This document shows positions 1 to 7,630 of a stretch of DNA of 64,000 nt, piece by piece. This DNA comes from DATBHM01 sp963772375. GTDB lineage: Bacteria > Actinomycetota > UBA4738 > JACQTL01. A model generated the notes under the pieces. The model worked only from the letters and a program-made list of their open reading frames with translations. It was not told where the DNA came from and did not search any database. Position 1 is the first letter of the stretch, and every line of letters starts with the position of its first letter. The position numbers and the translations under genes are program-made. The stretch covers positions 1,240,001-1,304,000 of the forward strand of contig CAVYXG010000005.1 of the NCBI GenBank assembly GCA_963772375.1, written 5' to 3'.

Positions 1-448
1 ACACGGCCATCGAGCCGACGGTCCCGCCGTGGTACGCGCCCACGAAGGACAGGAACCGCTCCCTCCCGGTCGCGCGCGAGATCGCGCGCACTGCGGCCTC
101 GTTGGCGTCGGAACCGGAGTGCCCGAACCACACCCGCCGTTCGGCCGAACCGGGCATCGTTGCCAGCAGGTCCTCGGCGAGCGCCACGGCGGGTTCGTTG
201 ATCGACGAGATGACGCCGGCCGAGGCCATGTTCCGCGCGGCCTCGGCGACGGCCGACACGACCGCCGGGTGTCCGTACCCGAGCCCGGCCGCACCCCACG
301 ACGCCGACAGGTCGAGCAGCCGCCGGCCGTCCTCGGCGATCAGCCACGACCCCTCGCCGCCGGTGACCGCGAGCGGGAAGAACCGCAGCTTGAGTATGTC
401 CGCGACGGCCCGGGCGTCGCGTTCGGGCAGCGAACCCGGCTCGGTCAT
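1..448 (-). CDS. class III aminotransferase, N-terminal part (cut by window edge)
   Basis: The 149 codons present read as the N-terminus of a PLP-dependent class III (omega) aminotransferase of the GABA, ornithine or glutamate-1-semialdehyde type. Visible family features are a substrate-loop region with ASWGAAGLGYGHP, the segment VWFGHSGSDANEAAVRAIS (cofactor phosphate-binding turn) and FVGAYHGGT. The catalytic lysine lies outside the window. The ATG at 448 overlaps the stop of the upstream amidohydrolase gene in an ATGA, so the two are probably translated together. Next to GS-like and amidohydrolase genes, a role in amine or amino-acid catabolism is likely, but the substrate cannot be read from this part. 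Confidence 0.85.
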   Translation of the reverse strand, partial: MTEPGSLPERDARAVADILKLRFFPLAVTGGEGSWLIAEDGRRLLDLSASWGAAGLGYGHPAVVSAVAEAARNMASAGVISSINEPAVALAEDLLATMPGSAERRVWFGHSGSDANEAAVRAISRATGRERFLSFVGAYHGGTVGSMAV

Positions 449-1581
449 CCCGACGCGGGCAGCGGGTAGATCCGGCGAGCGTTCCCCCCGGCGACGGCCT
501 CGGCGATCCGGTCGGCCGTCGCTGCGTCGCAGTGGTCCTGGCCGATCCACCGGTCGAGGATCGCCCGCATCGCCCGGCGGTGGAGCACTGCCCCCAGGTG
601 GTATCCCTCCGCCACCCCGAACGCATCCGAGGAGAACAGCAGCTTGGAGAACGGCGCGACCTCCATGGCCTCGGCCAGCAGCGTCGCCGACGACGGCCCG
701 TGGAAATGCAGCGCCGACCCCACGTCGAAGTGCACGTTGGCGAACATCGACGCGAGGTACCCCGCCACGCGATGGAACGGATAGCAGTGCAGCAGCACCA
801 CGTTCACGCGTTCGGTGGCGAACGAGCGGATCAACCCGGTGAGCAGCGACGGGTTGGTCAGGTGCAGCGTCAGGTCGGGGTCGCCCCATCCGACGTGGAA
901 CTGGATGGGGAACCCGCGCTCCTTCGCGAGGCGCGCCCCGGTCCAGATCCCGAACCGCAGGAGCACCGGATCGGCGAGTCGGGGCCGCCCGTTCGCCGCC
1001 TGGCGAAGGAACGCTCCGGCGGCGCCGGTCACGTCGAGCCCGCTCGGCGGCTCGGGGTCGAAGTCGAACCCGCCCCGGTACGCGACGATCGTCTTCAGCC
1101 CGACGGCGTCGCGGCACTCGGCCTCCAGGGCCCCGGCGAAGGCTGCGGCGTACGACGCGGCCTCGACGCCCTTCATGGCGACGCGCTCGGCCACGGCCTC
1201 CAGGCGGACGATCTCGTGCACGGGGCGCTCCGACAGCCGGCGCATCCCGTCGAGGTCGTGCAGCTCCTGCGAGCGGTACCCGGTGTCGACCAGCAGCGAC
1301 TCCAGCCCGGCCTCGGCGAGGAACCGCCGCGCCACATCGTCGGCGCCGAGCTCGGTCCGCCGCCGCACGTACTCGTCCGCCGGCGCGAACGGCTCGAGGT
1401 CGAGCACCGGCGCGCACCACCGCCGCACGGCCAACCCGAACGGCGAGTCGAACTGCGTCGTCCCGGCGGGCGGCGGATCGAAGCTCTCCGAGAGCATCCG
1501 TTCGAACGCCGGCCGGTCGAGGTCGTGCGTGACCACGCCGTGGCAGTGATGGTCGACGTACCCGACGTCGTCCACACCCAT
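445..1581 (-). CDS. amidohydrolase-2 family protein (FluG N-terminal-like)
   Basis: The 378-residue protein is a TIM-barrel metal-dependent hydrolase of the amidohydrolase-2 family. The metal-binding H-x-H motif is at residues 12-14 (DHHCHG). FHVGWGDPD, LLHCYPFH and LFSSDAFG follow in the usual order, the last carrying the conserved Asp. Relatives are found fused or adjacent to glutamine-synthetase-like ligases (the FluG arrangement), and two such ligases lie within 10 kb here. It could therefore hydrolyse a gamma-glutamyl amide or a related intermediate; this is inference from context. The ATG follows a GGGGGA ribosome-binding site, and the gene is translationally coupled to the aminotransferase. 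Confidence 0.8.
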   Translation of the reverse strand: MGVDDVGYVDHHCHGVVTHDLDRPAFERMLSESFDPPPAGTTQFDSPFGLAVRRWCAPVLDLEPFAPADEYVRRRTELGADDVARRFLAEAGLESLLVDTGYRSQELHDLDGMRRLSERPVHEIVRLEAVAERVAMKGVEAASYAAAFAGALEAECRDAVGLKTIVAYRGGFDFDPEPPSGLDVTGAAGAFLRQAANGRPRLADPVLLRFGIWTGARLAKERGFPIQFHVGWGDPDLTLHLTNPSLLTGLIRSFATERVNVVLLHCYPFHRVAGYLASMFANVHFDVGSALHFHGPSSATLLAEAMEVAPFSKLLFSSDAFGVAEGYHLGAVLHRRAMRAILDRWIGQDHCDAATADRIAEAVAGGNARRIYPLPASG

Positions 1582-1642
1582 CGTCGTCCCCCTTCGGTTT
1601 CCCGGGGGAGCGCCACGTCGCCCCCCGGGCTGCGACGGAGCA

Positions 1643-1648
1643 TAGTCT
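1643..1648 (+). promoter_or_regulatory. -10 element of a leaderless promoter (M20 peptidase)
   Basis: TAGTCT stands exactly 7 nt before the ATG at 1656, and no ribosome-binding site is present between them. Transcription would start at the A of the start codon. The same TANNNT-N7-ATG spacing recurs at four other genes in the window. Confidence 0.6.
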
Positions 1649-1655
1649 GAGCCAC

Positions 1656-2822
1656 ATGGACATCGGTCCGCTCGCGGAGCATCTCGAAGGCCGGCGCGCG
1701 GCGTTCGTCGAGGCGCTCACGGAGCTGGTGGCGATCGACAGCGGGACGTCGTCACCCGGCGGCGTGAACCGCGTCGCGGACGCGCTCGAACGGCGGTTCC
1801 GCTCGGACGGCTGGGATGTCGAACGCCGCCCCGGTGCCGCCGAGCGCCGCCTCGCCGACGTCCTGATCGCGACGACCACGGGAACCGGGACGCACCGCGT
1901 CCTGCTCGTCTGCCACATGGACACCGTGTTCCCCGACGGAACCGCCGCCGCGCGGCCGTTTCGCGAGGAGGACGGGCGGGGGTTCGGCCCCGGCGTATCG
2001 GACGCCAAGTCCGGGCTGCTCGCCGGGATCGACGCCGTGGCCGCCCTGCGGGCGACCGGGAACGACCGGTTCGGCCGGGTGACGTTCGTGTGCAACCCCG
2101 ACGAGGAGGTCGGCTCGCCGTCGTCGCGCCCGGCCATCCGGGAGTTCGCGGCGGCGAGCGACGTCGCGTTCGTGCTCGAGGCCGGACGGGAGAACGGCGA
2201 CATCGTGGCTGCCCGCAAGGGCGTGACGACGATCCGGGTCGAGCTCGCCGGGCGGGCGGCCCACGCCGGGGTCGAGCCCCACAAGGGCCGCAACGCAGTC
2301 CTGGACGGCGCCCTGAAGACGGTCGACCTCCAGGCCATGAACGGAACCGTCGAGGAGCTGACGGTGAACGTCGGCGTGCTGCACGGCGGGACCAGGGTCA
2401 ACGTCGTGCCGGACTCCTGCTCCCTCGAGATCGACATCCGGGCGTGGGACGACGCCGCGTTGGCGGATGCACGCGACCGTGCGCTCGAGATCGTCCTCAC
2501 GCCGCGCGTCGAAGGCGTCGAGGCCACGGTCCACGCCGACAACGAGAACGCCGCGATGCCCCGCCGCGAGTCGACCGAGCGGCTCGTCGGGCTGGCGAAC
2601 GGGATCGCCGGTGAGCTGGGGTTCTCGGTCTCGGGCGCCGAGACCGGCGGCGTCTCCGACGCGAACGTGGTGGCGGGCGTCGGAACCCCCGTGTTGGACG
2701 GGCTGGGCCCGGTGGGCGGCGACGACCACGGCCCCGCCGAATGGGTGGACCTGGCCACCGCCCCGCGGCGGATCGCCCTGCTGGCCGGCCTCATCGCCCG
2801 CGCGAACGACGCCGTGGACTGA
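1656..2822 (+). CDS. M20 family metallopeptidase (glutamate carboxypeptidase-like)
   Basis: The 388-residue di-zinc peptidase belongs to the M20A carboxypeptidase-G2 type, which removes C-terminal glutamate or cleaves similar amides. Expected metal ligands and catalytic residues are visible: H87-x-D89 (CHMDT), D116 (GVSDAKSG), the E150-E151 pair (NPDEEVGS), and the dimerisation-domain His in RAAHAGVEPH. There is no signal peptide, so it is probably cytoplasmic. It is divergent from the amidohydrolase gene by 74 bp. A close paralogue lies at 32825-34009. Within this amine-utilisation region it may hydrolyse gamma-glutamyl or N-acyl intermediates, although the substrate is not determined by sequence. 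Confidence 0.88.
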   Translation: MDIGPLAEHLEGRRAAFVEALTELVAIDSGTSSPGGVNRVADALERRFRSDGWDVERRPGAAERRLADVLIATTTGTGTHRVLLVCHMDTVFPDGTAAARPFREEDGRGFGPGVSDAKSGLLAGIDAVAALRATGNDRFGRVTFVCNPDEEVGSPSSRPAIREFAAASDVAFVLEAGRENGDIVAARKGVTTIRVELAGRAAHAGVEPHKGRNAVLDGALKTVDLQAMNGTVEELTVNVGVLHGGTRVNVVPDSCSLEIDIRAWDDAALADARDRALEIVLTPRVEGVEATVHADNENAAMPRRESTERLVGLANGIAGELGFSVSGAETGGVSDANVVAGVGTPVLDGLGPVGGDDHGPAEWVDLATAPRRIALLAGLIARANDAVD

Positions 2823-2910
2823 ATGCCCGATCGAGCCGGGCCCTCCGGCCCAGACGAGCCCGATCGAGCGTCGCATGATGCTTCCGGGGAGGTCGGCGGA
2901 GGGTTTCTGC

Positions 2911-4272
2911 ATGAACACCTCACGGATCGCGGCACGGGGCGGATCCACCCGCCGGGCGGCGGGCGCATCCGTCCTGACGATCGTCGCGCTGGTGTTGCAG
3001 GTCGGGCTGGCCTCACCCGCTCGGGCGTTCCCCGGCGAGCTCGACCACACGTTCGGCGCCGGGGGGATCGTTCGGGGGTTCAGCGGCGTCGCGGTCGCGT
3101 TCCAGCACGACGGCAGGATCGTCGTGGCCGGCGACCAGGGCCTCCGTTTCGCGGTGGCCCGGTTCAACGTCGACGGAACCCCTGACCGGACGTTCGGCGG
3201 GGACGGGATCGTGACCGAGCGGTTCGGCCCCGGCCCCCCTGGGTGCTCGGGACAGGCCTGGGACGTCAAGGTGCAATCGGACGGCGGGATCGTCGCCAGT
3301 GGGAACTCCTGCGCGGGGGCGCTCACGATCGCCCGCTTCGACGCGAACGGCACGCTGGATCGGACCTTCGGGCACGGCGGGGCGTTCTTCACGAGTGGCG
3401 CCTTCGCGCACTGTGACCTTGCCGGCTACAGCGTCGCCGGCGCGCTCGGTCGGCGCGGGAGGGTCGTGGCCGGCACGTGGGGCGACTGCCGGGGAACGCG
3501 GTCGTTCGTGGTGGTCCGACTCCGTCACGACGGATCGCTCGACCTGGGGTTCAGCGGCGATGGCCTGGCAGCGGCGACGGTCCAGAAGGGCATCGCCACG
3601 CCCATCGGGAAGGGGCCGGTGGCCGGGGTGGCGGTGCAGCCCGACGGCAGGATCGTGATCGCGGGGTCGGCCCAGTACCGGACACATCCCGAAGGCGAGG
3701 GCGACTCGGACTTCGCCGTGTTCCGGTTCGACACCGACGGCAGGCTCGATCGCACGTTCGGCGCCGGCGACGGGACGGTGACGACGAGGTTCCCGGCTCC
3801 ACGGTGCGGCGGATCGGGGGAGGCAATGGGGTTGTCCCTCGAGCCCGATGGCGGGATCGTGGTCGGCGGCATGGCAGGCTGCACCGCCGGACCGGGAACC
3901 GAATCGCACCCCAGGTGGGCCCTCGTGCGGTACCGGCCGAACGGGATGCTCGACCGCACCTTCGGGACCGGCGGCACGGCCGTGTCGATCTTCCAGACCA
4001 ACGAGGGCAGCGACGCCATGTACGGAGGCATCGCCCTGCAATCCGACGGGAGGATCGTCGGCGCCGGGACCCTGGAAACGCCGAGCGGGGAGGGGTTCGC
4101 GCTTGCCAGGTATCGCGCGAACGGGCGCATCGACCGTACGTTCGGCACCGGCGGGACGGTGCACATCGCCGGGGACGGGGCCTGGGCGGTCGGGGTCCAG
4201 CCTGACGGCAGGATCCTGGCGGCCGGTGACGGTTCCCACGAGGGCCTCCTGGCGCGCTTCCTCGCGACCTGA
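2911..4272 (+). CDS. secreted delta-60 repeat (DUF5122) beta-propeller protein
   Basis: The 453-residue protein has a twin-Arg-containing N-terminus, a hydrophobic stretch (SVLTIVALVLQVGLA) and a plausible ARA signal-peptidase site, so it is predicted to be exported. The mature part consists of at least seven repeats with the delta-60 signature LDRTFGxxG followed by a VALQPDGRIVxAG-type strand, ending with LLARF. Such repeats fold as a beta-propeller and occur in large secreted bacterial proteins of mostly unknown function. The ATG at 2911 was chosen because a GGAGG lies about 7 nt upstream and the signal peptide begins there. Two in-frame ATGs at 2875 and 2878 are alternatives. Confidence 0.85.
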   Translation: MNTSRIAARGGSTRRAAGASVLTIVALVLQVGLASPARAFPGELDHTFGAGGIVRGFSGVAVAFQHDGRIVVAGDQGLRFAVARFNVDGTPDRTFGGDGIVTERFGPGPPGCSGQAWDVKVQSDGGIVASGNSCAGALTIARFDANGTLDRTFGHGGAFFTSGAFAHCDLAGYSVAGALGRRGRVVAGTWGDCRGTRSFVVVRLRHDGSLDLGFSGDGLAAATVQKGIATPIGKGPVAGVAVQPDGRIVIAGSAQYRTHPEGEGDSDFAVFRFDTDGRLDRTFGAGDGTVTTRFPAPRCGGSGEAMGLSLEPDGGIVVGGMAGCTAGPGTESHPRWALVRYRPNGMLDRTFGTGGTAVSIFQTNEGSDAMYGGIALQSDGRIVGAGTLETPSGEGFALARYRANGRIDRTFGTGGTVHIAGDGAWAVGVQPDGRILAAGDGSHEGLLARFLAT

Positions 4273-4405
4273 CGGGGGCTGCCGGCATCGCGCCGTCGCC
4301 GGCGTGAACCTGCCCACGGCCCCGCAGCGGCTGCCCGGCCGCTGGCCGGCCTGATCGGGCGCGGATCCCACGGAAGTGGGGACCCGCCTGATGATGAGGC
4401 CGCCG

Positions 4406-5101
4406 TCAGCTCCGCGCGCAGGTCGCGGTGAGGAGCTGCCCGCCTCGCTCGTTCGTCACGCCGGCGTCGTGGAAGCCGGCGGCCCGGGCGAGCCCTGCGA
4501 GCTCGTCGTCGGAGTGGAAGTGGCCGCGCGACGCGAGGGGTTCCGGCGCGGCCGGCGTCCCCCGCAGTTCGGGACCCGTCGTGTAGACGGCGAGACGACC
4601 ACCGGTGCGGAGCACCCGGGCACACCCTTCGAGCACGACGTCCGGTCGCTCGAAGAAGAAGAACACGACCGACATCGCGACCGCGCTGAACACGCGCTCG
4701 ACGAACGGCAACGCCTCCGCGCTCGCCGACAGCACCTGCGCCCCGGGAGCGCGCTCCCGGGCCAGCGTCACCATGTCGCGGCTGTGGTCGACCCCGGTGG
4801 CCCGGGCACCGGCCGCGCCCGCTTCTCGCAGGAGGAGCCCGCCGCCGCACCCGACCTCGAGGAGGTGGTCCCCCGGGCCGAGCCGGAGCGCGTCGAGGAT
4901 GGCCCGGCGCGCGAAGTCGTGGACGTCCTCGGCGCCGTAGATCCGGCGAGCCCGCTCGCCGGCGGGCCGGCGGGCGACCCGGTCGGTCAGCCAGTCGACG
5001 AACGCGTCGTCGCCGAGCCCGCTGTCCTCCCAGGCGGCGACGTCTTCGTCCTCCAGCCCGAAGGCCCGCAGCTGCTCGCCGTGCGTGATGTCGTCTCCCA
5101 T
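4406..5101 (-). CDS. class I SAM-dependent methyltransferase
   Basis: The 231-residue protein has a Rossmann-type SAM-binding core. Motif I is LLEVGCGGGLLLREAG, the acidic residue after strand 2 is in GVDHSRDM, and SASAEALPFVERVFSAV is the Methyltransf_11 motif-II region. The acceptor cannot be inferred; small-molecule methyltransferases of this class are very diverse. The open frame extends upstream to 6607, but that extension is antisense to the GS-like gene and lacks family similarity. The ATG at 5101 starts the recognisable protein. The gene converges with the delta-60 gene (133-bp gap) and diverges from the GS-like gene. Confidence 0.8.
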   Translation of the reverse strand: MGDDITHGEQLRAFGLEDEDVAAWEDSGLGDDAFVDWLTDRVARRPAGERARRIYGAEDVHDFARRAILDALRLGPGDHLLEVGCGGGLLLREAGAAGARATGVDHSRDMVTLARERAPGAQVLSASAEALPFVERVFSAVAMSVVFFFFERPDVVLEGCARVLRTGGRLAVYTTGPELRGTPAAPEPLASRGHFHSDDELAGLARAAGFHDAGVTNERGGQLLTATCARS

Positions 5102-5239
5102 GGTCAGGACGAGGATCGCAGGCGCCGGCCGAGCGGGGACGTGGGGGCCGGCCTCCGCAGCTCGCGTCCACCGTGGCATGATCTCCGCGATTCGGAGCCG
5201 TGTCGGACGAACGCCGGCGCTCACAGAGAAGGAGCCACC

Positions 5240-6622
5240 ATGTCCACGCCTTCGATGGAGGACGACGCCCGCGCAGCTCACGCCCGGGAGCTGACGCAGT
5301 CCCTGATGACGAAGGGCGTCCGGATGGTCGCCATGAGCCAGGTCGACAACAGTGGGGTGACCCGGGTGAAGTCCGTGCCCGTCTCGCTGTTCGAACGAAC
5401 GGTGAAGTACGGGGTCGGGATGTCGCCGGTGTTCGAGGTGTTCTTCGGGACGGACCTCATCACGTCGAGCGACGAGGTCGCCGGCCCCGTCGGCGACCTC
5501 CGCCTGCTCCCGGACCCGGAGGCCACCCACCTGCTGGCGGCGCAGCCGGGGTGGGCATGGGCGCCGGTCGACAAGTTCACCCAGGAGGGCGAGGTCTACG
5601 CCGGCTGCCAGCGGTCGTTCGCGAAGCGGATGGCGAAACGTGCGACCGACGCCGGGATCGAGGTCAGGATGGCGTTCGAGCTCGAGTGGTTCCAGGGGTC
5701 GCTGACCTCCGAGGTCGAGGAACCGGTGCACAACGGCCCCGCGTACGGCCTGCCCGTGCTGGCAACGGCCGGCGAGTTCGTCCGCGACCTGGTCGTCGCG
5801 CTCGAGGACGAGGGCGTCGGCGTCGAGCAGTTCCATCCGGAGTACGCCATGGGGCAGCTGGAGATCTCGGTGGCGCCGGCCGACCCCGTCGCGGCCGCCG
5901 ACCGCTCGGTCCTGGTCCACCAGACCATCCGCGGCGTCGCGGCCCGGCACGGCATGCGGGCGTCGTTCTCCCCGGTCGTCGTCGCGGGACACGTCGGCAA
6001 CGGCGGGCACGTGCACTTCAGCCTGTGGCGCGGCGGCGAGAACCTGTACCAGGGCGGCGACGGGCCGCACGGGATGACCGCCACGGGGGAGGCGTTCACA
6101 GCCGGCGTGCTCGAGCAGCTCCCCGCACTGGTCGCCATCGGCTCGCCCAGCGTGCCGAGCTACCTCCGCCTGGTCCCGCAGCACTGGGCCGGGGCGTTCG
6201 CCTGCTGGGGGCGGGAGAACCGCGAGGCGGCGGTCCGGTTCGTCACCGGCATGGTCGGCACCCGCCAGACGGCCGCGAACACCGAGGTCAAGTGCTTCGA
6301 CCAGAGTGCGAACCCCTACCTGCTGGCCGGCGCCGTGCTCGCGGCGGGGATGTCGGGGGTCGAACGCGAGCTGCGGCTCCCCGAGGAGGTCACGGTGGAC
6401 CCGGGCGGCCTGTCCGACGAGGAGCTCGCCGGCCGCGGCATCGCTCGCCTTCCGCAGTCGGTCGAGGAGGCCGTGGCCAACCTCGAGCGCTCGGACGTGC
6501 TCCGCGACGCCATGGGTCCGATGCTGTTCGGTCCGTTCGTCGCGGTCCGCCGCGCCGAGGCGGAGGCGTTCGCCGGGATGGAGCCGGACGACGTCGTGGC
6601 GGCGCACCGATGGCGGTACTGA
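5240..6622 (+). CDS. glutamine synthetase-like ligase with atypical active site
   Basis: The 460-residue protein belongs to the GS-like gamma-glutamyl ligase family (PuuA/GlnT/FluG C-terminal type), which activates glutamate with ATP and condenses it with an amine. Metal and glutamate ligands are present: E147-x-E149, E201, E208 (GQLEIS), and the GNGGHVHFS motif with its His. Arg residues in SYLRL, NREAAVRF are also present. The C-terminal E-x-R motif reads E349-V-K351, so the usually invariant Arg is Lys. AGAAGGAG precedes the ATG. The open frame upstream is antisense to the methyltransferase and was excluded. The 13-bp overlap with the amidotransferase gene implies a shared pathway. The amine substrate is unknown. 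Confidence 0.88.
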   Translation: MSTPSMEDDARAAHARELTQSLMTKGVRMVAMSQVDNSGVTRVKSVPVSLFERTVKYGVGMSPVFEVFFGTDLITSSDEVAGPVGDLRLLPDPEATHLLAAQPGWAWAPVDKFTQEGEVYAGCQRSFAKRMAKRATDAGIEVRMAFELEWFQGSLTSEVEEPVHNGPAYGLPVLATAGEFVRDLVVALEDEGVGVEQFHPEYAMGQLEISVAPADPVAAADRSVLVHQTIRGVAARHGMRASFSPVVVAGHVGNGGHVHFSLWRGGENLYQGGDGPHGMTATGEAFTAGVLEQLPALVAIGSPSVPSYLRLVPQHWAGAFACWGRENREAAVRFVTGMVGTRQTAANTEVKCFDQSANPYLLAGAVLAAGMSGVERELRLPEEVTVDPGGLSDEELAGRGIARLPQSVEEAVANLERSDVLRDAMGPMLFGPFVAVRRAEAEAFAGMEPDDVVAAHRWRY

Positions 6623-7350
6623 ACGGCGAACGCCCGCGCGTCCTCGTCATCGAGAACGAGGAGGGCGGGGGGCCGGGGCAGCTCGCGCACGCAGCGGCCG
6701 CCGCCGGGGTCGAGCTGGACGTGCGGGCCGCGGCCGATGAGGCGGTTCCGGTGCGGCTGGGCGACGCGGCGGGCCTGGCAGTGCTGGGGGCGAGCTACGG
6801 CGTCCGCGACGCCGAGCGGTTCCCGCACCTGTACCGGGTGATGGACCTCATCCGCGAGGCGGCGGCGTCCGGGCGTCCGGTCCTGGGGATCTGTCTCGGC
6901 GGCCAGCTCGCAGCCGAGGCGCTCGGGGGGAGCGTCCTGCGGGGCGACCGCGGCCCCGAGATCGGCTGGGTCACCGTCAGGGCCACGGCGGACGCGGGGG
7001 AGGATCCGGTCGCGGCGGCCGTGGGGGAGGGGACGCCGCTGCTGTCGTGGCATCACGACGTGTTCGTCCCGCCGCCCGGCGCGGTTCGGCTCCTCACGTC
7101 CGACGGCTATCCGGACCAGGGATTCCGCCTGGGAAGCGTGTGGGGAGTGCAGCCGCACCCCGAGGCCGACGCCCCGGTCCTGGCCGGGTGGTGCGGGTCA
7201 CCGGGCGGAGCGGCCGACCTGCGCACCAACGGCGTGTCCGACGAGGACATGCTGGGGCCGGCGCCCGGGAACAGCCGGCGAGCCAGGCGCCTCCTGGACG
7301 CCTGGTGCTCGCTGGTCGGCCGGACCCCGGCCTCACGCGGCGCGCGGTAG
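6610..7350 (+). CDS. class I glutamine amidotransferase-like protein
   Basis: The 246-residue protein has the GATase1 fold. The nucleophile Cys95 is in the nucleophile elbow GICLGGQ, and His183 and Glu185 are in QPHPE, completing the triad. It resembles the GMP-synthase-like amidotransferase group more than the PuuD (C26) group, but both can hydrolyse gamma-glutamyl bonds. It overlaps the GS-like gene by 13 bp. A simple model, by inference, is that the ligase makes a gamma-glutamyl amine and this enzyme removes the glutamyl group later. There is no synthetase domain, so it is not GMP synthase itself. Confidence 0.82.
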   Translation: MAVLNGERPRVLVIENEEGGGPGQLAHAAAAAGVELDVRAAADEAVPVRLGDAAGLAVLGASYGVRDAERFPHLYRVMDLIREAAASGRPVLGICLGGQLAAEALGGSVLRGDRGPEIGWVTVRATADAGEDPVAAAVGEGTPLLSWHHDVFVPPPGAVRLLTSDGYPDQGFRLGSVWGVQPHPEADAPVLAGWCGSPGGAADLRTNGVSDEDMLGPAPGNSRRARRLLDAWCSLVGRTPASRGAR

Positions 7351-7524
7351 TTCGGTGGGCAGCTCGACGACCTGCCCGGGGCTGTGCCCCGCGCGGGCGC
7401 CCCACACGGCGAACCCCAGCAGGACGATCGCCGCGATGCCCAGGACGACCGCCGCGATCACCGCGGTCCAGTCGCTCCCGCCGGTGACGGCGTTCCCGAC
7501 CGGGGGAATCGCGATCCCAATCAT
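7333..7524 (-). CDS. small single-pass membrane protein, unknown
   Basis: The 63-residue protein has one strong membrane segment (AVIAAVVLGIAAIVLLGFAVWGA, roughly residues 22-44) and a polar C-terminus. The ATG at 7524 is preferred over the GTG at 7533: a GGAGG sits 8 nt before the ATG, and the GTG overlaps this ribosome-binding site. Its 3' end overlaps the end of the amidotransferase gene on the other strand by 18 bp, and it diverges from the DUF294 gene. No family was recognised. Confidence 0.6.
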   Translation of the reverse strand: MIGIAIPPVGNAVTGGSDWTAVIAAVVLGIAAIVLLGFAVWGARAGHSPGQVVELPTELPRAA

Positions 7525-7630
7525 GTCGATCACCTCCGAGCCCAGTCTCCGTTGGGCCCGACGAGGCGAAGAGGGCGATTCGACCTGCCCCGGAGGGGTC
7601 GTCCGGTCCGTCGCGGAGCGGCGGGGCTAG

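Noticed and set aside
4406..6607. A 733-codon open frame running antisense to the GS-like gene.
   Set aside because: Only the last 231 codons resemble a protein (methyltransferase). The rest is a GC-rich antisense frame without family features.
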